Shown piece by piece: positions 11,526-21,765 of a stretch of 64,000 bases of DNA. Position numbers and translations under genes: made by a program. The stretch comes from Halichoerus grypus (lineage: Eukaryota > Chordata > Mammalia > Carnivora > Phocidae), in NCBI RefSeq assembly GCF_964656455.1, contig NC_135723.1, positions 102,067,283 to 102,131,282 of the forward strand, read 5' to 3'. Positions within the stretch are counted from its first letter, which is position 1. Each line of letters begins with the position of its first letter. The notes beneath the pieces were generated by a model. That model ran no database searches and had not been told where the DNA came from. It saw only the letters and a list, made by a program, of their open reading frames with translations.

Positions 11526-11548
11526 AATGTGTGTGTGTGTGGGGGGTT
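11526..11548. repeat. Short (TG)n then G run
   Basis: Seven TG steps followed by a run of six G. Confidence 0.7.
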
Positions 11549-12484
11549 GATTTATTACTTTTGATTTTATTGCACAAACTTCAAAGAACACATATCTCTA
11601 ACTACTGAGGATTTTGTTGCTGTTGTTGACAATGCTTATATAGAAAATACATATTTATGGCCCCCAAAACTAAATGTGTATATTTTTGCAAAATGTTGTA
11701 CGGGCAAAGTTTCAAGTCATATTCCAAATGTAATTGGTAGAATGTGAGAAACACTTGTGGATGCCATGAAAACTGTGGTGAGTGTGGACAAAGGCATCGT
11801 GCATCTCTGATGTTCCTGTACCAACAACACCTCACTTAATCAAAAATTGCTGCTAACCATCACGTTAGTGATTATAACACTGTATTTTTTAGTATTTTAC
11901 CTTCTAACTTGACAGTTTATTACTTGTGTATTTGTGTTTTGCTATGTTTTAGTTATCTCTTAGGAAGCTGGTTGGAGGTTTTCCATGGATATGAATTGTA
12001 TTTAATGGAGTAGGCTGTTGCTTCCTGGTTTTCATGCCGATGTCTGGATTTCATGAAGGGATATCTGGAAGGGTCTACCACAAAGGGATGTTAAGCAAGA
12101 GATGCTAGCATTTATTCAGCTATGGGTACTATGCACACTTAAAGAAACCAGTGCAGAATTTATCTGTGAGCACCTTGTGATTCAGGGTTTGGGATTATGC
12201 AAGTGTCCTTTTTAACCCCTTCATTTAAACAGGATGTTCTAATTTTGGAAACGTAGTAGTTAAATTTGTAAATTCATGAAAGCCTAAGCCTAAAGTCTGG
12301 TGAGCCCATCTTGGTTCCCTTGGGCCAGTCTCTACCCCACACCTTTACCTTCAGGATAACTCTGATCTCACCCTTGACGGCACGGCTACATAAATGATTT
12401 GGAATATTCTTCTGCAAGGGAGTTGTCTCTTCTCTCCCACTATTTATTTACTCAAGTATTTAGATTGGTATGAACCTCTGGTTG
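11549..12484. other. Unique or unrecognised AT-rich stretch
   Basis: No gene recognised. Flanked on both sides by antisense L1M pieces, so part of it may be very old L1 sequence decayed beyond recognition. Confidence 0.4.
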
Positions 12485-13300
12485 TTTGTTTTGTACTTTG
12501 GGTTATAACGCAACCCTACTTTATTTCCCTGGCTCAGGATTTCCCATCTTGAGGGTTCTTTTATTTGATTCTTGTGTCCCTTTGGCATACCCCTATCAAT
12601 GTGATTTTTTTGGGGGGGCACTTTATTACTTTCTGGTACTCCAGGATACTCTGGGCTCATCTTGTATATTTCCTGCCCCGATCCTAGAATTAGCCATTTC
12701 TCCACGGAGCTCTGGTTTCTTTTACTGAAGGATGGTGTCAGAATCCAAGATCTGGGTGCTGGCTGTGCTCTCATTGCAACTGGGGTGTCATTCCTGTTGG
12801 CTCTTTCATCCAACAGTGCAAAAAACTGTGGTGTTTATGCTAACCCCTGCATGTACAGGTATCTATAAATATTTCTGCAAGTAACCATTCTGTGTGTAGA
12901 CTACGCTAAGCGTGAGCTCATACTGAGGTCTCCACTTCTGATCTATCACCACGTGGATCGGTTTACCTTCTCTAATCAGTACCTCCCACTCCAACTGTAA
13001 GAAAGCTGATTCCCGCCATCCACCGCCCATTTCTGGAAGTGTCCCCTTCCAGCCTACGTGTACAGCGACTTCAGAATTGTTGACCTGTAACACTCTGGGA
13101 AAGACCTTTATCAACTCAGCGCAGTGCTTATGGGCTGGTCCATTTTGCCTTTAGGCTCACAGATTCTGTGCATTTCCAGCATTACTCAAGGCTACATTTT
13201 CCCCAGCTCCTCAGTGAAGTTGACTCATACATTTGTAATACAGTTAGATTACTTTGTCATATTCTTCACTCCACCCAGGGACACCTCTTAAAAGATTTTT
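12485..13300 (-). mobile_element. L1M-type 3' UTR piece, antisense
   Basis: It shares an ordered set of blocks with the end of the window (63470-63700): 'actttctggtactcca', 'ctgggctcatcttgtatatt', 'cctgccccgatcctagaatt', 'agccatttctcc' and 'caactggggtgtcattcctg'. Orientation is inferred because such 3' UTR text precedes reversed ORF2 text just downstream (13305 onward). Exact subfamily not determined. Confidence 0.68.
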
Positions 13301-13304
13301 AAAA

Positions 13305-13935
13305 ATCTGTGTACATTAAGGTTCATTCTGTTTTGCCTGGGGATTTTGACAATTGCATTTTAAACACACTCTTCTAGCAGCCTTCAGAGCAGTTTCACCT
13401 CCCTCAACAGCCCCGTGTGGCTCACTTTTTCACCCTCCCCTGAGCCCCTGACCGTCACTAATGTACGTCGTCAGTGTCTTTGTCTTTTCCGAAATGCCAT
13501 ATAAACGGAGTCTTATACTATTTAGCCCTTGCAGACTGGCTTCTGTTGCTTAGCAATACACGTTTCAGATTCATCCACGTATCTTACTAGCTTGCTTCTT
13601 TTTGTCAGTGAATAATATTCCACAGTATGGAGGTGCCAACGTTTGTTTATCAATTCGTGTATCAAAGGGCTTCTTGGTTGCTTCCAGTTTGGCAATTATA
13701 AATAAACATCTACTATAAACATCACAGGCAGGTTTTTGTGTGGACATAGGTTTTCAAGTCCGCTGGGTAAATGCCTTGGAGCCACTGCCGAATCGTATGG
13801 CAGGACTATATTTAGCTTCATTTGAAGCTGATATGTGGTCTTCCAAGGTCTTCCAAGGTCTTCCAAGATCTTCCAACAGCTTTGTGTTCTCGCCAGCAAT
13901 GGAGAAGCTACTGTTGCTCACATCCTTGCTGGCTT
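13305..13935 (-). mobile_element. L1M ORF2/3' fragment, antisense
   Basis: Reversed L1 landmarks: 'cgaaatgccatataaacgga', 'gattcatccacgtatcttac', 'gtgaataatattccacagta', 'cttggttgcttccagtttgg', 'caggtttttgtgtggacata', 'gaatcgtatggcagga', and 'gttctcgccagcaatggaga'. Strongly diverged; contains a local 10-bp tandem amplification. Confidence 0.85.
13837..13876. repeat. 10-bp tandem repeat, four copies
   Basis: The unit ttccaaggtc is repeated in tandem (copy 3 has one change and copy 4 ends differently) inside the L1M fragment. Confidence 0.9.
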
Positions 13936-14293
13936 TTTATTTCTTTTATTTGCTTTATTGCTTTCCTGTTTTAAGTTGCATTGATGTTTGCTCCTATAGT
14001 TATTATATCCTTCCTTTGTTTGCTGTGGGTTTATCTTACTCTTTTTTTTCCCCAGCTTTTCAAAGCGGGAGGTTATATTATTGATTTGAGACTTTATCTC
14101 TTTTCTGATGTAGCTGTTTGGGCCATGAGTGTCCCCCCAGCTTCTGCTTCGGCCGTATCCCACAAATTTTGATTTGTTCCATTTTCATTAAAGAATTTCC
14201 TTGAGACTTCCTTTTTACCCATGGATTATTTGGAAGTGTGTTGTTTAGTTTCCAAGTATTTGGAGATTTTCCTTTTATCTGTCTGTTATTTTT

Positions 14294-14494
14294 TTATTTT
14301 TATTTTTTTTAAAGATTTTATTTATTTATTTGACAGAGAGATAGCGAGAGCAGGAACGCAAGCAGGGGGAGTGGGAGAGGGAGAAGCAGGCTTCCCGCCG
14401 AGCAGGGAGCCCGATGTGGGACTCGATCCCAGGACCCTGGGATCATGACCTGAGCCGAAGGCAGACGCTTAACGACTGAGCCACCCAGGCGCCC
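14294..14494 (-). mobile_element. Can-SINE, antisense
   Basis: Reverse-complement SINE: T-rich tail, 'aaagattttatttatttatt', 'tgacagagagatagcgagag', and a tRNA-like head ending 'ctgagccacccaggcgccc'. An 18-bp perfect target-site duplication (tatctgtctgttattttt) lies at 14276-14293 and 14495-14512, showing a clean insertion into the L1M. B-box complement 'ggactcgatccc' is intact. Confidence 0.97.
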
Positions 14495-14998
14495 TATCTG
14501 TCTGTTATTTTTGTTTGATTTTATTATGGTCAGAGAATACACTCTATTATTTCACTTCTAATTTTGTTGAGGTTTGTTTTATGGCTCAGGCTAAGGTCTA
14601 TTTTGGCGTATGTTTCTCGTGGACACTTGAAAAGAATGTGTATTTTACTTTTATTGGATGGAGTGTTGATTAGGTCTTGGTTGATGGTGTTATTGGGTTC
14701 TGAATCCTTTCTGATTCTGTCTAGTTACGCCAATTGTTGAAAGATGAGTGTTGGAGTCTCCAGCTGCCATTGTGGATTTGTCTGTTTCTCCTTTTAAGTT
14801 CTGTCAGTTTCTACTTCACGTATTTTGCAGCTCTATTGCTTGTTGCATACATATGCAGAATTGCTGTGTCTTCTTGGTGGAGACATAGCATCATTGCTTT
14901 TATCATTGCATAATGTCTTTCTATGCCTCTGTGAATTCTGTTTTCTCTTAAGTCTACTAATGTCTGATATTAGTGTAGCCACTCATGATTTCCTTTTC

Positions 14999-15220
14999 TA
15001 AAAAAAGATTTATTTATTTTAGAGAGAGAGAGAGAGAGAGCAAGCTCGAGGTGGGGAAGGGCAAGCAGGGGGAGGGGCAGGGGGGAGAGAGAGAATCTCA
15101 AGCAGACTCTGTACTGAGCCTGGAGCCCGACACAGAGCTCAATCCCAGGACCCTGAGATCATGATCTAAGCTGAAATCAAGAGTCGGACACTTAATGGAC
15201 TGAACCACCCAGGCACCCCA
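14999..15220 (-). mobile_element. Older Can-SINE, antisense
   Basis: Reverse-complement SINE with a purine-rich (GA)n block at about 15021-15040, and the older head variant 'gagatcatgatctaagctga' then 'aatcaagagtcggacac'. Flanks 'ccactcatgatttc' (14979) and 'ccacttgtggtttc' (15221) are a diverged duplication, consistent with greater age than the neighbour at 14294. Confidence 0.92.
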
Positions 15221-15399
15221 CCACTTGTGGTTTCTTCTGATTAATGCTTGCATAGTATTTCTTTTCCCATCTTTTATTTTCAGTTTGCCTATATATTTAT
15301 ATATGAAGTGAGTTTTTTGCAGACAGTGTATAGTTGGGTCATGTTTTCTTAGTCCACTCTGCCAACCACTTTTTCCCTTCTGCTTCTTTAAAAAAATAA

Positions 15400-15665
15400 T
15401 TAATTTGTCTATATTTGTATATGCTGTGAAATGATCACCACAATAAATCGAGTTTTAACGTCTGTCACCATACATAGTTACAAACTTTTTTTCTTACAAT
15501 GAGGACTTTTAAGATCTACTCTCTTAGCAGCTTTCAGATAGTCAATACAGTATTATTAAATACAGTCACCATGTTGCATATTACATCCCCAATACTTCAT
15601 TATTTTCTAAGTGGAAGTTTATACCTTTTGATCCCTTTCACATATTTGAAATGGCTTTTGCCTTC
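15400..15665 (-). mobile_element. L1M 3' UTR piece, antisense
   Basis: Landmarks 'gaaatgatcaccacaataaa', 'ctgtcaccatacatagttac', 'aagatctactctcttagcag', 'acagtattattaaatacagt', 'caccatgttgcatattacat' and 'taagtggaagtttatacctt'. The same block order recurs at 20636-21125. It is probably a different L1 from the preceding ORF2 piece, because a 3' UTR should lie to the left of ORF2 in an antisense copy. Confidence 0.8.
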
Positions 15666-16870
15666 TTCATTTTAAAAATGGGAAAACTAAAGCTATATTA
15701 AACCATTTAGCTTTAATAATCAAAAGGAACCTTATCCCAGCATCTTTGATCCAACTTTCATATGTATACAATGTGTAATATAATGTAATTATATTATGTT
15801 TACTAAGTGCTATGGACCTTGAAGGGAGGGAAAAACACTATGTGCTGAAGTAAATAATGACTAGACTTATAAAAGTTATTTGTAGAATATATTGGACAAG
15901 GCTTCCAAAGAAGACTAGGGTCTACTTGATGGGATGGGGGAGAGAGTACTCCAGCTGTTTCTAGGGGACAGAGTAGGTGAAATGTGGTGTATTGTTTGAT
16001 GGGAATAAGCTGTCACAGGAAGTGAAGCAAGGGAGTAGAGTGGAGCTAAAATTCTCATTTGAAAGTAAAAAAATAATTCTATCTAGTGCTTTACAGTCCT
16101 AATAAGTAGATCTTGGTTTCCTGTAAGAGTGACCAGGTTGTTAATTCTTCCATGTACCACAGCCATGGCGTTTAATATTTATGGTGTTACCCCGTCCTTT
16201 CTAAGTGACTTGTCTCCTCCCCACATGCTGTGGGGTCCTGGGACGTGGGGACCAAGCCTCATTCCCACTGTTCTGCTTTCTGGCAGCACAGATGTTGCCT
16301 TTAGGAGGGAGCACAGAGGCGGTGCCTGCAGGGGACCCAGGGTGGCGAGTCCTGTGTCTGCTGAAGGTTTGTGCATCAGTAGCTGGAAGTAGGTGACAAT
16401 GAGCTACTCACTTCACATGTCACCTGAAATAACAAGTTAAAGAAGGATAAATGTTAATCCAGAGAAATTGGATGTGCCACAACAGTTTCAGAGATTAATG
16501 ACTCAGGGTCATGAAGCTAAGAGTCTCCCAGAGATATACCTTTAGTAAAACCACTCAAATAAGTTTTGGGCTTGAATAGCCCCAGCCAGGAGAACACCCC
16601 ATCCTATGGTCAAAGCAATGGAAGCTGGAGCGGGGGGACTTAATTTTCTCATCTATAATCTGATGTGTAAGAGGTCTCTGAGCCCACGGAGGAGAGGCTG
16701 CTTGCTTGAAGCTAGAAATCTCACTGGTCGGTGATGTTGCTTTGCTGAACTTCTCTGAGTTCTAAGCTTGGAGATGAGGGTGCTCTGTGAGATGTGGTGG
16801 TGGGGATCATGAGTCAACTTCTCTGAGGGGAATATCATGTGTCCCCGAACTCTTAATTCCTTTGTCAGCT
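15666..16870. other. Unique non-coding stretch
   Basis: AT-rich at first, mixed later. No recognisable gene or repeat. Frames at 16129-16396 overlap on both strands and encode nothing recognisable. Confidence 0.45.
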
Positions 16871-16879
16871 TAAAGAGTC

Positions 16880-17542
16880 ATTTTTAAAAAAAAAAAAAAA
16901 AATATATATATATTTATGTTATGTTAATCCCCATACATTACATCATTAGTTTTTGATGTAGTGTTCCGTGATTCATTGTTTGCTATAACACCCAGTGCTC
17001 CATGCAGAACGTGCCCTCCTCAATACCCATCACCAGGCTAACCCATCCCCCTGCCCCCCTCCCCTCTAGAACCCTCAGTTTGTTTTTCAGAGTCCATTGT
17101 CTCTCATGGTTCACCTCCCCCTCCGATTTCCCCCCCTTCATTCTTCCCCTCCTGCTATCTTCTTCTTCTTTTTTTTTTTTCCTTAACATATATTACATTA
17201 TTTGTTTCAGAGGTACAGATCTGAGATTCAACAGTCTTGCACAATTCACAGCGCTTACCAGAACACATACCCTCCCCAGTGTCCATCACCCAGTCACCCC
17301 ATCCCTCCCACCCCACCCCCCACTCCAGCAACCCTCAGTTTGTTTCCTGAGATTAAGAATTCCTCATATCAGTGAGGTCATATGATACACGTCTTTCTCT
17401 GATTGACTTATTTCACTCAGCATAATACCCTCCAGTTCCATCCACGTCATTGCAAATGGCAAGATCTCATTCCTTTTGATGGCTGCATAATCCATTGTAT
17501 ATATGTATCACATCTTTATCCATTCATCTGTCGATGGACATC
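16880..17542 (-). mobile_element. Carnivoran L1 3' end, antisense, two-module 3' UTR
   Basis: 5'-truncated L1. From its 3' end (left): an A/TA-rich junction, module B (about 16910-17155, with 'catcattagtttttgatgta' and 'acacccagtgctccatgcag'), an internal T tract at about 17168-17181, module A (about 17182-17380, with 'gtttcagaggtacagatctg'), then the last part of ORF2 ('cactcagcataataccctcc', 'gatggctgcataatccattg'). Flanked by taaagagtc at 16871-16879 and 17543-17551. Same architecture as the sense copy at 43868-44681. No intact protein. Confidence 0.92.
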
Positions 17543-17551
17543 TAAAGAGTC

Positions 17552-20500
17552 TTTTTTTTTTTTTGGTCTCAGACCACAAAATGTTGTGGCTATTATGCTT
17601 CCTAAGTGTGGCTATGAAGTAAATATAGAAATGGAATTTAAATAAAACCATGCTTCATAACAGACAATTAGGTCTGTAGCGTGAGAAGTAGGCCACCTCT
17701 GGAGGTGTGTACTGAAAAACACCTTCCGTTCTTAGAAGCTTTCTGAGGCACCCCTGAAAGATGGCAGTGCAGCCTCAACTTGAACCGTTCCCGTTACACG
17801 GAGTTCCTGTCTCACCAGCCGCCTCAGCAACATGGCGACACGGCTGGAGTTGTTACAAGCTCACGAGATCGAGTTTGCCTCAGTGCAAGACAGGATTTGC
17901 TAGCATTCCTTAAGGGAAGCTGGGAATGGCTGAGGCTGAGGAATGATGTTGATATTGTGGAATATTGTGGAATTAAAGATCTGTCTCATACAAATGGTCT
18001 CTTGTAGCCATGTTCAGGGATGCTGGGAGAGAGCCGTGGGTTCATGACCAAGGCGACAAGGAATAACACTGAACTGGGAAAATGAATGTGCAAATAGGAA
18101 TGGTGGGCAGGGAAAAGATATAATCCAAAAGAGGATTGTGAAAATCAGGGTGAAGGCAAAGCAGAGCCGTGAAGCTGGCTAGCGTTCGGGCGACAGGACT
18201 CCGCTGGTACCGCCTCTCCTCCCGCTCTGTGGGCATTTCTCCCCGCCGAATTATGCTGCCATGTCACTATAAGCTTACAGTAAGAAAGAAAATTTACCCT
18301 TTTAGGTGAGTATCTGGCAGATGGAGAAGAGATTCATTAGTCCCAGAAATGCATAATCTTGCTTCTGTCTACTTAAAGAAAGTAAAATGTTTTCTTCTGG
18401 AAATGCAATCAGGGTGGCTGTCCCGTCACACATATATGCTTCCACTCTCTCCCCAAAGGAGTTTTTTCCTCCTACTTGGAGATGTTGCAGGATCCATTAG
18501 TTTGATACGATGAAGGTTGTTAGAAATAATATTTCTTTCTGCAATAACTAGATAGAAAATGTTAAATTTAATATATCAGGTTTAGGAAAACCATTTTCCG
18601 TCTTCTCCAGCTAATTGGATGTGATAACCTGTTAATTACAAGTGTACCCATAATGCCAAGGGATTCAGAAAAAAATGCGATGACTTTAAAAAGAAAATTC
18701 AAAATCTGTTTGCACCTGTTCCCCCCACCCCGCCCCATGGAGTTTCTGTGATCATCTCCTTTCCAAGGTGAGTCAGAACTCCTCCAAGATGTCTATTTAG
18801 GTACGTAATGGAGCCACAGATAAGGAACATAAGGGTGGTTTAGGGTTTTAGCCTCATTTTCATCTCTTTGACACATAACCAACTGGAGGAAATAGCAGGA
18901 TGTCTGTGTTCCTATTTTTTCATATACTCTCCATACATTCTCAGTATGTTTACACATCGTCAGGGAACCTACACGTTCCTTAGTCAGCTGTCAAGTGTGG
19001 GGTTTGCCACTGGAGCTGCAGCACCTGAACGTCCTCAGACTAAGGTCACGAAGTAGCAGTCTTCCTCTCCAAGCGAGCACGGAAAGGCTCAGAGCTAGAG
19101 AAGCAGCGCGGCCAGGAGTGGGGGAGGCACTATTTATGGGCTGCCAGTGAGGAGACTCGGTCTGACCATGACTTTATTCCTCCACCCTTACAGCCAAACA
19201 TAATAGAGATGACAGACACATCTTCCTTTTCTGAACTCATTAAGCAAATGTTTACCAAGCTCCTGCTGCGCGGGGTGCTGCGCTCAGTGTGGCGCAGAAA
19301 AGGAAACCCACACACAGGACCCCCAGGATGCGGGCAGGAACAGCAGTAGGTCAGGAACAGGACTCGAGGCACGGAGCGCTTCACCGCGGGAGGGGAGCCT
19401 GAGCCCAGGGCGTCCCCAGCACTGGAGGCGGGGACAGTGCTCAAGCAGGAAGAACGCGGGTCCGAGGACCGAGCTTCTCCTGCTGTCGCTGGGGAGCGGT
19501 TCTCTCTGTTCACGGTCCTAACGAACCGTTGGGCAACTTTGCCTACACTCAGCTCTCCTTTAAGCCTCTGTTTCCCCCTTTCCAGTGTTTCCTCCTTTTC
19601 CTAAACAAGGGCTCAAGAAAGGAAGAAATCCACAGAGAGAAATGACATGTTTTGGTCCACAGTGCTCTGTAGATTACGTTGGTGAAAGCCCAGCCTTTTC
19701 ACAGCCCTGTTAATGAATTCCAGTGGGCTCGTGTTCGGTCCTGAAGTTCCTTCCCATTTTTTCCTTTCAAAAAGTGAGAGGTTAGTTTCTTTTGAAAAAT
19801 TAATAGCAACTAATTGGATCCATGATAAAGGCAAAACGGAGCTAATATTATTATGAATTGTTGACACGGATCTCTTTCGGGGAAAATGTACAGAAGAACT
19901 AAGGCAGTGATGGATTTTTTTTAATCCCACTTTTTATAACGGACTCTCATTGCACAAAATTTACATATGGCCGGCAAACTGTGACCAGAGAAGATACTGC
20001 CAGAACAACCAAGCAGCCTGGTTTAAAATCCAGTTAACTCAGTGGTAAACATTGGTGGTGGTAGTGGGGGGGGGGTTGGTTGTGCTTTCTGATGGCGGCC
20101 GGGGCTGTTGTGGAAATAACGGTGGATTAGGTGCCATCTAATAAAAGTGTGTGTCCCTGGAGAAGTTATTCCATTTCTCTGCAGTGTCTGTGGAAAGAGT
20201 GTAACGCCTACAGCTCTAGTTACCTGTCACTGGGCAAAATACCACCTCCCGGCTTCTGTGGCCTCCTCCACTGGTTCCAGTGAGTCCGCAGCCTGCTCCG
20301 GTTTGGGGGAGAGGGAGCAGCTCCAGCTGTCCCTGTGGGAGCAGCCAGATTGTCCAGGTTGTCCAGGTGCATTTAGAATGGGAGATGCCCTTCCAGCCAT
20401 TCAGAGAAAACACATGCTTCCCACCTAAGCTGCCATTTGTAATGCTTCGTCATTGCTTCAGAACACGGAATATTCATCCTTTTTGTGGTTTTTCACAATT

Positions 20501-20635
20501 TGCACCTGCTCAAACATCTTTTTGGTTATAACCCCTTGCAGACTTTCTTTCTCTCTCTCTATAATTAATATTAATAATACGCACGGCCCGTGTATTTATG
20601 TATTTACTTATGTATTTATTTCTTAAATTTTTATT
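17552..20635. other. Long repeat-poor non-coding stretch
   Basis: About 3 kb with no recognisable mobile element or gene, the longest such interval apart from weak traces elsewhere. It includes homeodomain-like TAATT/ATTA clusters around 18540-18640 and 19790-19860. A fragment near 19215-19300 has a weak L2/MIR-like feel ('cattaagcaaatgtttacca'). The frame 19130-19513 (minus) is GC-rich but lacks any domain. Nothing supports an exon. Confidence 0.5.
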
Positions 20636-21125
20636 TATTTTTCCCCAGCTTTATTGAGATATGAGTGACTTATAACGTTGTGTGAGTTTAAAGTATACAG
20701 TGTGTTGGGGGCGCCTGGGTGGCTCAGTTGTTAAGCATCTGTCTTTGGCTCAGGTCATGGTCCCGGGCGGGCTCCCTGCTCGGCGGGAAGCCTGCTTCTC
20801 CCTCTCCCACTCCCCCTGCTTGTGTTCCCTCTCTCGCTGTGTCTCTCTGTCAAATAAATAAAATCTTTAAAAAAATATATAAGGTATACAGGGTGTTGAT
20901 TTGATACATTTATAGATTGCAAAGTGATTGTCCCCATAGTAGATAGCTAATTCCTCCATCATGTCACATAATTACCATTTCTTTTTCATGGTGGGGACAT
21001 TTAAAATCTACTCTCCTAGCAACATGAGAGTGCATGATACAGTATTATTAGCTAGCTTCACCATGCTGTACATTAGGCTTCCAGAATTTATTAATCTTGT
21101 AAGTGGAAGTTTGTATAGGTTTTTG
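20636..21125 (-). mobile_element. L1M 3' UTR piece, antisense, split by a SINE
   Basis: Starts 'agctttattgagatatgagt' and continues after the SINE with 'gatttgatacatttatagat', 'ccatcatgtcacataattac', 'aaaatctactctcctagcaa', 'caccatgctgtacattaggc', 'gtaagtggaagtttgta'. Both halves join correctly once the SINE and one duplication copy are set aside. Confidence 0.85.
20708..20880 (+). mobile_element. Can-SINE with internal deletion removing the B box
   Basis: Head 'ggcgcctgggtggctcagtt', CT-rich middle and 'caaataaataaaatctttaa' tail are present. Between 'aggtcatggtccc' and 'gggctccctgctcggcggga' about 25 bases that other copies have are missing, including the B-box-like GATCGAGTCC. Duplication copies aagtatacagtgtgttg (20691-20707) and aaggtatacagggtgttg (from 20881) bracket it. 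Confidence 0.95.
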
Positions 21126-21542
21126 ATGTTCGTTTAAAATCCAGCCAAGACCTTATTATTAAGAATAAAGCTTTTACGGTCTTAAAAACTAGGTTTGCTA
21201 GGTAAGTTATCAGATACATATGAAATATATTTGCTGTTAGCTGGCCCGCACCGTTTCCTAAGGACGGTTGTGATTGCGTTAAATCCTAGCTGGTATGTAC
21301 CAGCTTCCAAATCCATGAGGGTTTCTCTCCTGGGAAATCATTGTATTTACCTCCTTAGTGAGAAACAGAATTATTTAAAGATCCCTCTGGCCTTAGAGTG
21401 AAGATGTTGCAAAGGGAGACAAAGTCACCTGGCTGCCCTGGGTTGGCGGTGGCCTCTCGCCGGAGTCCCGCGAAGCTCTTCGAAGCTCTTCTGGTCAACA
21501 GGATTTCCTTCCTCAGCTGTCCCTCCCTCAAGGGAGGCTCCA
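21126..21542. other. Unique non-coding stretch
   Basis: No gene or repeat recognised. A 12-bp direct repeat (gaagctcttc with flanks) occurs at about 21471-21493. Confidence 0.45.
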
Positions 21543-21765
21543 TTTTGTAGTGGTTGAGAGTTCAGCCTTTGATGTCAGACAGCCCGGATGCTTCATCTCC
21601 CCTCTCCCCAGACGTGTCCTTACGTTTCCTTATCTGTAGGAGGGCACAGTGATAGAAGCCACTGACAGATTCCGTGAGGATAAACGATAGCACGGAGCAC
21701 TCAGCTCCATGCCCGGCATTAAGAACTATTTGGTGGCTGCTAATGTTATTAGTTTTATTTCATCA
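21543..21765 (+). mobile_element. MIR SINE
   Basis: MIR order is visible: 'tgtagtggttgagagttcag', 'gatgtcagacagcccggatg', 'cgtttccttatctgtaggag', 'tccgtgaggataaacgatag', 'catgcccggcattaaga'. Diverged but nearly full length. Confidence 0.8.

Larger units (their letters stand above)
13936..15380 (-). mobile_element. L1M ORF2 fragment, antisense, interrupted by two SINEs
   Basis: T-rich plus strand typical of reversed L1 ORF2 (palm/RT to mid-ORF2 region). Landmarks: 'ccatggattatttggaagtg', 'gtcagagaatacactc', 'gaaaagaatgtgtatttt', 'ggttgatggtgttattgggt', 'tgccattgtggatttgtctg', 'cagtgtatagttgggtcatg'. SINEs at 14294-14494 and 14999-15220 split it into three pieces that join in register. No ORF of useful length remains. 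Confidence 0.85.
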
